Translations under genes and position numbers: made by a program
Part shown: piece by piece, positions 1 through 5,021 of the stretch
How the letters are laid out: each line of letters opens with the position of its first letter
How positions within the stretch are numbered: position 1 is the stretch's first letter
From: Bacteroidales bacterium
GTDB lineage: Bacteria > Bacteroidota > Bacteroidia > Bacteroidales > SMBSF39
Length of the DNA stretch: 5,021 nucleotides
Direction: 5' to 3'
Assembly: GCA_021107685.1 (NCBI GenBank)
Contig: JAIOSH010000013.1
Span: 1-5,021 of the forward strand
The notes under the pieces: generated by a model
What the model was told of the DNA's origin: nothing
The model's database searches: none
Seen by the model: only the letters and a program-made list of their open reading frames with translations

Positions 1-1204
1 CAGGATAATTTTCTATAAGAGACTTAAAAGTAGTTTCCGCATTTTGATATTCTTTGTTTTCAAAGTAAGTATAAGCCGTTTTTAGTAAATCAAATATAAT
101 GCTGTTACCTGATTTATACCCTGATTGAGATGAACTGCAAACAGGCTCTATGTTAAAATTTTTTGAAGGGTCGAGATGGTTGTTTATGCTGTCAATTATA
201 GTTGTACCCCAGTAATTGTGTGCAGCATTGATGATTGTAGGTCTTCCTGTGCTGTCTTCTTCTAATTTTATAAAATAACCTGTTGCCGGATCATTGTATA
301 TATCATTATAGCCGTTATTAAGTGATACTGATGAATTGTTGATATAGATACCTGTTGTATTATTTACAATCCCGTTTTTAAAATGTTCTTCATAAATAAG
401 GTCGGTAAGTACAGGAGAGCTGTTATTATAGCAACCAATACCTTTATCATTTCCAGTAATAATATTTTCCCTGATAACAGGAGAGCAGTTAAATGCACCG
501 ATACCAACAAGATTGTTTTCAAGACAACAATTAGAAAATGTTACTTCATTGTAATCCTCAAATAACACTCCTATTTCAGCATCTTTTATATTACAATATT
601 TCATTGAAACAGAGCTATGATTAGGAACTGTAATGCCTTGCCAGTAACCTGCTACAGCACCGTTAATATCTGCTGTAAAAGTAATTGGGTACTTTTCTGT
701 TCCTTCGGCTATTAATATACCGTGAACGATAAGGCTACTACCTGCATGAGCTTTTATTTTTGTACCAGGCTTGATGATAACTGTGGAGCCTTCGGGTAAT
801 TCATTATTGCCTGCAAGGGAAATGGTGTTCATCCAGTAAACCGTATCGCCATCGCAAGGAAAATAGGCAGGATGCTTTAAAACGCCTGAATTTCTCAAAT
901 TGCCCTGCTGACCCGGCCACCCTATTGAGCTACCAGCTATTGGTATCTCTATTACATATACTTTATTACTATTTGAAGTAATAATCTCAATCTTTGAATC
1001 TTTATTAATATCACCCAACCAACAATTAGAGAGACGTTCAATTAAAGGTGTCGTAAATATATTTTCACCATTAATATTATATACCTTCATATAATATCCA
1101 ATTTCATTCTCATCAGTTAAACAAATAATATCATTATTTGCATCATCATTCATATCTCCAGATACTATTTCTGAACTAAATAAGTTGGAATTATAAATAT
1201 AACC
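1..1204 (-). CDS. FG-GAP/VCBS-like + parallel beta-helix + TPR-like secreted protein, 5'-truncated and running off the left edge
   Basis: This is an open frame of 401 codons, read from 1204 leftward with no stop. Numbering from the first codon after the upstream TAG, residues 14-30 and 62-80 are two FG-GAP/VCBS-type units with Asp/Asn-rich calcium-loop-like cores (GDMNDDANND, GDINKDSKIE). A linker follows with the motif GWPGQQGN. Residues from about 130 to 350 form a right-handed parallel beta-helix of repeating rungs (for example NCSPVIRENIITGN and NNSSPVLTDLIY), closing with HNYWG (W332), typical of this fold. The last residues seen (about 365-395, YTYFENKEYQNAETTFKSLI) look like a TPR helix pair. 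Proteins of this build are secreted or surface-bound in Bacteroidota, often by the type IX system through a C-terminal signal; here the C-terminus lies outside the window. There is no signal peptide, and the first ATG (1153..1151) falls inside the first FG-GAP unit, so the true N-terminus is missing. It is most likely a 5'-truncated remnant or an assembly join. The domain calls are confident; expression is doubtful. Confidence 0.75.
412..511 (-). repeat. Beta-helix rung repeat, 66-base period
   Basis: The nonamer caggagagc occurs at 412 and again at 478, followed by further similar sequence. The spacing of 66 bases equals 22 residues, the usual size of one rung in a right-handed parallel beta-helix. 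On the coding strand the two units read NNSSPVLTD and FNCSPVIREN. This supports the fold assignment. It is a degenerate protein-level repeat, not a mobile or regulatory one. Confidence 0.6.
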
Positions 1205-1216
1205 CTAAGGTAATAT
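1197..1216. repeat. Short imperfect inverted repeat spanning the lipoprotein stop codon
   Basis: The arms ATATAACC (1197-1204) and GGTAATAT (1209-1216) flank the loop CTAA, which contains the TAG stop of the lipoprotein gene on the minus strand. Seven of eight arm positions pair. The repeat sits exactly where the lipoprotein gene meets the truncated beta-helix frame. In DNA this AT-rich it may be chance. There is no U-tract, so it is not a convincing terminator. Confidence 0.35.
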
Positions 1217-2041
1217 AATAATATATGTTATTCCATTAATAGTTATGGTTATCTCATTATCACATTCCCCATTTCCGTAATCAACTGTTCTTGTATATTT
1301 TCCTTCAGGTTTCAGGTCAAAAGTGCCGCTAACAAAATATCTGCAACCAATTTCTCTTCTGAGAGCATTTGTTATATCAACCTGATAAGAATAACCTGAA
1401 GCACTTGTTCCGTGTCCGCTACCTGTAATTAAATAAATATCATCAAGCCATGTTAATGTTGAATCACCCTCAATCCATTCTCTTGTCCTGTTAGATATCC
1501 ATGTGATTGTTCCGCTTCCATCTGCCTTAATAATGCTGCCGTCAACATCAATAGTAAAAGAAATATTGCCATTGGCATTTTCTCCGGCATTTGTAACTAT
1601 CTTCATGCCTTTAACTTCATTGTCATTTACAAAATAATTTTCAAAAGTATGGGTTAAAACCGTACCCGGTTCACGGTATGGTCCCGTATAACTTACTTTT
1701 ATCTTACCCCGCCTGTAGCGATTATCACCACACAAGCAATTATCTTCTCCAAAGTCAATAATGAGCAGCCTTGGATTACTTGCAGTATCAAAAGTAATTG
1801 TAGCACAGCCCCCAATTATATCATCACATGTAGCTTTATAACCTGCTTTTGAACTATTATAAGCCTCATCAGCGATGTTTTTAACATTACTAAAGGTGTT
1901 TTGTACCAAAGCATTGTCACTTGCTAAACTAGTATCTCTGTCAATTTCTTCTTCTTCTTTGTCTTTTTTGCATGAATTAAAAACTAAACCTAATAAAGCT
2001 ATCGTAAAGATGTTAATAATTAAAATTCTTTTTGTTTTCAT
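1205..2041 (-). CDS. Uncharacterised Bacteroidota lipoprotein, probably surface-exposed
   Basis: A complete 278-residue protein from ATG at 2041 to TAG at 1207..1205. Residues 1-23 are a lipoprotein signal peptide: basic MKTKR, a hydrophobic core, then a lipobox-like FNS before Cys24. The mature protein starts C-K-K-D-K followed by five Glu, resembling the Lys/acidic export signal that directs Bacteroidota lipoproteins to the cell surface. The rest looks beta-rich with no membrane segments. Conserved-looking features are Cys72 and Cys79, a Cys102-x-Cys104 pair in DFGEDNCLCGDNRYRRGKI, YTGPYREPGT (119-127), a central NxxG/Thr-rich beta region, Cys233 and Cys260 in DYGNGECDN. I recognise the overall pattern as a widespread hypothetical lipoprotein family of Bacteroidota whose members end in a motif like TINGxTYTITL; the ending ITINGITYIIILP matches, so the TAG is probably the natural end. 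Function is unknown; the paired cysteines could form disulfides or bind a metal. It lies 71 bases downstream of the histidine kinase on the same strand, so co-transcription is possible. Confidence 0.88.
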   Translation of the reverse strand: MKTKRILIINIFTIALLGLVFNSCKKDKEEEEIDRDTSLASDNALVQNTFSNVKNIADEAYNSSKAGYKATCDDIIGGCATITFDTASNPRLLIIDFGEDNCLCGDNRYRRGKIKVSYTGPYREPGTVLTHTFENYFVNDNEVKGMKIVTNAGENANGNISFTIDVDGSIIKADGSGTITWISNRTREWIEGDSTLTWLDDIYLITGSGHGTSASGYSYQVDITNALRREIGCRYFVSGTFDLKPEGKYTRTVDYGNGECDNEITITINGITYIIILP

Positions 2042-2112
2042 AATAATAAATTTAAAGTTAATAATTATTGTTTAGATTATAAAAATTTTTGAAGGTTTAA
2101 AAAAATATTAAT

Positions 2113-3348
2113 TTAATTTTTTTCAAATGTTACAATAAATGTAGCACCTTTGCCCCATTCACTTTCACACCAGACTTTACCATTCATAGCTTCAACACAT
2201 TTTTTTACAATATTTAAACCTGTTCCCTGGTAAGGCTCTTTTGTTATTGATTGGACTCCCGGCAAATAATGTTTTTCAAAAAGTGTTTTTAAATGTTCCT
2301 TTTTAATGCCTTTACCTTCATCTTTAATTTCAATTCTTACTTTATTGTCAAATTCGAAAAGCTTAATACTTATGGTTTTATCAGGAGGCGAAAATTTAAT
2401 TGCATTAGAAATCAGGTTGTCAATAACAAGTGAAATAAAATTTTTATCAATATTGGCAAAAAGATTTTCAGTATTTAATGATAATTCTAAATTTTTTAAT
2501 GAAAGGGTATATTTAAAAGTTTCTTTAACCTGATTAAGGACAGATACTAAATTAGTTCTTTGCAGTTTGATATTACTTCTTTTTGTTTCAATAACATTAA
2601 TATCTAATATTTGATTGATCATACTATTAATCCGTCTCAAGCCATTATGGATCAACCTGATATATTCCTGCTGGTCTTTTGTAAAATTATCTGAGTCTGA
2701 TTTCAGGATATCAGTTACACAAGTACAGCTTGTAAGGGGATTGCGGAGACCATGAGCTACTACACTAATCAAATGGTTTTTTTCTTCATTTAAAATTTTA
2801 AGTTCTTTATTGGTTTGTTCAAGCAATTTTTTTTGTTGAGTAATATTTTGATGTTGAGTCTCTATTTCATTTTTTTGTTTTTGAATTTTTAAATAGCTCT
2901 TTGCTAATTTTCCCTGAAGGATATTCATTTCCCTGATGCGTTTAACTAATTTTTTTAGAACACCTTTAGTAACATCTACTTTATCTGATGTAACTTTATA
3001 AAAATCCTTTTGGTCAAGTTTTAATAAATGTGTTTTTTCTTCAACAGTTACAGAGGCTGACCTTGTTTCCTTGTCTATAAGGGAAAATTCTCCAAAAACC
3101 TGCCCTGAACCCAATCTCGACAATATATGATTGCCATCATGAATACGAACACTTCCTTGAGCAATGATATACATAGCATTACCTTCGTCTCCCTTTTTAA
3201 AAATTACCTGTCCCTGATTTGCATTAATATCAGTTAATACAAAAGCAATTTCTTTTATTATATCTTCTCCTGTTTCTGAAAAAATATTAACTTTTTCTAA
3301 AACTGAAATTCTTTCTTCAAGTTGTTTAATATCAGCTATTACTTCCAT
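2113..3348 (-). CDS. Cyclic-nucleotide-binding-domain sensor histidine kinase
   Basis: This encodes a cytoplasmic sensor kinase of 411 residues from ATG at 3348, with no signal peptide or membrane segment. The numbering below counts from an upstream in-frame TTG at 3381 (add 11 to mature numbers). Residues 34-150 form a CRP/cNMP-binding fold; its phosphate-binding cassette GQVFGEFSL...ETRSAS keeps both the Glu (E98) and Arg (R107) that hold a cyclic phosphate in the family. Residues 155-205 are a Gln/Lys/Glu-rich coiled coil. The HisKA domain follows with H-box VVAHGLRNPL (His210), then HATPase_c: N-box DNLISNAIKF (N322, N326), G1 DEGKGI (D354), F-box-like LFEKHYLPG, and G2 GTGLNIV (386-392). 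It probably autophosphorylates in response to a cyclic nucleotide or a similar ligand and passes phosphate to an unlinked response regulator; none is in the window. One oddity is Gly211, where an Asp or Glu normally sits beside the His. The start is ATG because the TTG at 3381 is the last three bases of a promoter -7 box. Confidence 0.93.
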   Translation of the reverse strand: MEVIADIKQLEERISVLEKVNIFSETGEDIIKEIAFVLTDINANQGQVIFKKGDEGNAMYIIAQGSVRIHDGNHILSRLGSGQVFGEFSLIDKETRSASVTVEEKTHLLKLDQKDFYKVTSDKVDVTKGVLKKLVKRIREMNILQGKLAKSYLKIQKQKNEIETQHQNITQQKKLLEQTNKELKILNEEKNHLISVVAHGLRNPLTSCTCVTDILKSDSDNFTKDQQEYIRLIHNGLRRINSMINQILDINVIETKRSNIKLQRTNLVSVLNQVKETFKYTLSLKNLELSLNTENLFANIDKNFISLVIDNLISNAIKFSPPDKTISIKLFEFDNKVRIEIKDEGKGIKKEHLKTLFEKHYLPGVQSITKEPYQGTGLNIVKKCVEAMNGKVWCESEWGKGATFIVTFEKN

Positions 3349-3378
3349 TGAAATATTATTATAGTTTTCTTTTTTTGT

Positions 3379-3410
3379 CAAAGTTAATATAAAATATTAC
3401 CGGATAGCAA
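3379..3410 (-). promoter_or_regulatory. Bacteroidota-type promoter of the histidine kinase gene
   Basis: On the minus strand, TTG (3410..3408) is followed after 21 bases by TAACTTTG (3386..3379). This matches the Bacteroidota vegetative promoter pattern of a -33 TTG and a -7 TAnnTTTG, at the spacing reported for that group. Transcription would begin near 3372-3375, leaving an A-rich leader of about 25 bases before ATG 3348. The match is exact, but the surrounding DNA is AT-rich and no experiment supports it here. Confidence 0.6.
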
Positions 3411-3481
3411 AAAATTTGTATGCTTATCTGATTTATTTTTTTAATAATCAAAATTCTTTATTATAATTTTTGTTTATTTGT

Positions 3482-3493
3482 AAAAAAAAAAAA
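3482..3493 (+). repeat. A12 tract directly before the purD start codon
   Basis: Twelve consecutive A bases precede ATG 3494 (thirteen counting the A of the ATG). Bacteroidota translation starts favour A-rich, unstructured upstream DNA rather than a Shine-Dalgarno sequence, so the tract probably helps initiation. A homopolymer of this length is prone to slippage, but it lies outside the coding frame. Confidence 0.7.
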
Positions 3494-4777
3494 ATGAATA
3501 TACTTATTTTAGGTTCGGGTGGAAGGGAACATACACTTGCATGGAAATTAGCTCAAAGTCCCAGATCGAACAAATTATATATTGCTCCGGGCAATGCAGG
3601 TACTGAATTAACAGGAACTAATGTGCCTGTTTCAGTTTCTGATTTTGAAAAAATTAAATGCTTTGTATTAGAGAACAATATTAATATGTTGATTGTAGGA
3701 CCGGAAGTTCCTTTGGTTGAAGGCATTCATGATTTCTTTTTAAATAATAAAGAATTAAGGGACATACCTGTAATAGGACCAATAAAAAATGCAGCAATGC
3801 TAGAAGGAAGTAAAGATTTTGCCAAAGAATTTATGCAGCGTCATAACATACCAACAGCTTCTTTCAGAACTTTTAACCGTAATAATCTTAAAGAAGGAAT
3901 TAATTATCTAAAAAGTTTAAATCCGCCTTATGTTTTAAAAGCCGACGGACTTGCAGCAGGTAAAGGTGTTATTATTTGTGATACATTAGAAAAAGCAAGT
4001 AATGAATTAAAAGCTATGCTAACTGATGCTAAATTCGGAGATGCTTCAAGCAAAGTTGTTATTGAAGAATTTTTAAATGGGATTGAACTTTCGGTCTTTA
4101 TTATTACAGATGGGAATTCCTATAAAATACTTCCTGTTGCCAAAGATTATAAAAGAATTGGCGAAGGTGATACCGGTTTGAATACCGGTGGTATGGGTTC
4201 TATATCCCATGTCCCTTTTGCTGATAAGGATTTTATGGATAAAATTGAGGAAAGAATTATCAAACCTACTATTGAAGGCTTGAAAAAAGAAAACATCAAA
4301 TATAAAGGTTTTATTTTCTTTGGTTTAATAAATAAAGATGGAAATCCTTATGTAATAGAATACAATGTTAGAATGGGGGACCCTGAAGCTGAATCAGTAA
4401 TTCCAAGAATTAAATCCGACCTGCTTGATCTGTTTGAAGGAATTGCAAATGAAAATCTTCAGGATAAGGAAATCGAAACAGATGAGCGATTTACTGCTGC
4501 TATTATGTTAGTTTCCGGTGGCTATCCGGGTTCTTACGAAAAAGGAAAAAAAATTTCAGGTTTGGATAAGATAAAAGATTGTATTGTTTTTCATGCCGGT
4601 ACTAAACGTGAAGATAATACAGGTAATATACTGACAAATGGCGGAAGAGTATTGGCTGTTACTTCTTTTGGAGACACAATGGAAGAAGCATTGAAAAATT
4701 CATACAGAAATGCTGAAATTATAACTTTTGAAGGTAAATATTACAGGAAAGATCTTGGGGAAGATTTACTAATTTAA
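3494..4777 (+). CDS. purD: Phosphoribosylamine--glycine ligase (GAR synthetase)
   Basis: Cytoplasmic enzyme of the second step of de novo purine synthesis: 5-phosphoribosylamine + glycine + ATP give glycinamide ribonucleotide + ADP + Pi (EC 6.3.4.13). The 427 residues match the family's usual length. The N-terminal domain opens with MNILILGSGGREHTLAWKL, then PGNAGT (32-37) and GPEVPLVEGI (69-78). GPIKNAAMLEGSKDFAKEFM (95-114) leads into the ATP-grasp domain, with YVLKADGLAAGKGV (146-159) at the nucleotide site, IEEFLNGIELSVF, and DYKRIGEGDTGLNTGGMGS (218-236). The family signature region is NVRMGDPEAESV (291-302), with the Glu/Asn metal ligands around EYN (289-291) and Met where many members have Phe. 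The C-terminal domain carries SGGYPGSYEKG (341-351) and GGRVLAV (383-389). All key motifs are present with no frameshift. The start is ATG 3494, which gives the canonical N-terminus; an in-frame TTG at 3470 would only add MFICKKKK. The gene diverges from the histidine kinase. No clear promoter match was found upstream: TAATTTTTG at 3464-3472 is one base too long. Confidence 0.98.
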   Translation: MNILILGSGGREHTLAWKLAQSPRSNKLYIAPGNAGTELTGTNVPVSVSDFEKIKCFVLENNINMLIVGPEVPLVEGIHDFFLNNKELRDIPVIGPIKNAAMLEGSKDFAKEFMQRHNIPTASFRTFNRNNLKEGINYLKSLNPPYVLKADGLAAGKGVIICDTLEKASNELKAMLTDAKFGDASSKVVIEEFLNGIELSVFIITDGNSYKILPVAKDYKRIGEGDTGLNTGGMGSISHVPFADKDFMDKIEERIIKPTIEGLKKENIKYKGFIFFGLINKDGNPYVIEYNVRMGDPEAESVIPRIKSDLLDLFEGIANENLQDKEIETDERFTAAIMLVSGGYPGSYEKGKKISGLDKIKDCIVFHAGTKREDNTGNILTNGGRVLAVTSFGDTMEEALKNSYRNAEIITFEGKYYRKDLGEDLLI

Positions 4778-4796
4778 ATAGTGTTTGCAAAAAAAT

Positions 4797-5021
4797 ATGA
4801 GGATAGTCACAAAAAAAATACAGGTAGAAGACAAGATTATTTCAATCATACAGAAAGGCGAGCAAGATTACATTTGTTTGACTGATATGATACGTGACGA
4901 AGAAGGAAGCGACCATATTAGAAATTGGATGAGAAATCGAAATACAGTTGAATTTATCGGACTTTGGGAAACTTTACATAATCCGAATTTTAAACCTGTC
5001 GAATTCGACACCTTTAGAAAA
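4797..5021 (+). CDS. KilA-N domain protein, N-terminal part (runs off the right edge)
   Basis: The first 75 codons of a gene that continues past the window. After a short basic leader (MRIVTKKIQVEDKIISIIQK), residues 24-75 match the start of a KilA-N domain: DYICLTDMIRDEEGSDHIRNW, then MRNRNTVEFIGLWETLHNPNF and KPVEFDTFRK. The pattern D-Y-x-x-L-T-D, then I-R-N-W-x-R-N-R-N-T-x-E-F-x-G-x-W-E, is characteristic of the KilA-N proteins common in Bacteroidota chromosomes and phages. KilA-N is a putative DNA-binding domain first named from phage P1 KilA; the role of chromosomal copies is unknown. It starts 19 bases after purD on the same strand, so it could be read from the purD transcript, but functional linkage is unlikely. 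ATG 4797 is preferred because it follows an A-rich stretch; an in-frame TTG at 4785 is the only alternative before a stop. Confidence 0.85.
   Translation, partial: MRIVTKKIQVEDKIISIIQKGEQDYICLTDMIRDEEGSDHIRNWMRNRNTVEFIGLWETLHNPNFKPVEFDTFRK

Noticed and set aside
383..565. Plus-strand open frame of 60 codons
   Set aside because: It lies antisense inside the beta-helix coding frame, has no recognisable domain, and is explained as a shadow of that gene.
1205..1207. TAG reassigned as a sense codon in this organism
   Set aside because: The two other complete genes end in TAA, so there is no independent evidence, and the lipoprotein family's normal C-terminus coincides with this TAG.
1875..2075. 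Plus-strand open frame opposite the lipoprotein signal peptide
   Set aside because: The hydrophobic-looking product is the antisense of the lipoprotein N-terminus; no promoter or homology is visible.
2053..2080. Possible promoter for the lipoprotein gene (TAACTTTA at 2060..2053 on the minus strand)
   Set aside because: It has one mismatch in the -7 box, only TTT at the expected -33 position, and would leave a leader of only a few bases. Too weak in AT-rich DNA.
2042..2112. Terminator between the kinase and lipoprotein genes
   Set aside because: There are A and T runs but no GC-containing stem, so no rho-independent terminator can be supported.
2306..2533. Plus-strand open frame inside the kinase ATPase domain
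   Set aside because: It is antisense to the conserved N-box and G1 region of HATPase_c, so its openness reflects the real gene's codons.
3464..3472. TAATTTTTG as a purD -7 box
   Set aside because: The spacer inside the box is three bases instead of two and there is no TTG at the right distance upstream.
4755..4787. TTG, 21 bases, TAGTGTTTG as a promoter for the KilA-N gene
   Set aside because: The -7 element has three rather than two bases between TA and TTTG, and the transcript would start almost at the ATG. Possible but not supported well enough to annotate.

Overview
The window looks like a chromosomal stretch from a low-GC Bacteroidota (uncultured Bacteroidales/Flavobacteriales-like) genome. 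Four signs point that way: AT-rich DNA with no Shine-Dalgarno sequences; a Bacteroidota-type promoter (TTG, 21 bases, TAACTTTG) in the divergent gap; a lipoprotein whose mature end is a Cys followed by Lys and a run of Asp/Glu; and a secreted protein joining FG-GAP/VCBS-like repeats, a beta-helix and TPR-like helices. The lineage is inferred, not proven.

The left 3.35 kb reads leftward. In transcription order it holds: (i) a cytoplasmic hybrid sensor with an N-terminal cyclic-nucleotide-binding (CRP-type) domain, a coiled coil, and a HisKA/HATPase histidine-kinase core (start ATG at 3348); (ii) 71 bases later, a 278-residue surface-type lipoprotein of a cysteine-containing, uncharacterised Bacteroidota family; (iii) directly abutting its TAG stop and in the same frame, a 401-codon open frame running off the left edge. 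This last frame begins in the middle of an FG-GAP/VCBS-like repeat region and continues through a right-handed beta-helix with an NYWG motif into a TPR-like helix. It looks like the 5'-truncated remains of a large secreted protein.

The right 1.5 kb reads rightward. It holds a complete, canonical purD (GAR synthetase, de novo purine synthesis, start ATG at 3494). After 19 bases comes the N-terminal 75 residues of a KilA-N-domain protein that runs off the right edge. The histidine kinase and purD diverge from a gap of about 145 bases.

No operon logic ties these genes into one pathway: purD is housekeeping and the others are accessory. The points most worth checking are the abrupt join at about 1204 and the Gly in place of the usual acidic residue beside the phospho-acceptor His of the kinase. 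I saw no RNA genes, CRISPR arrays, transposases or strong terminators, and no convincing new multi-gene system.
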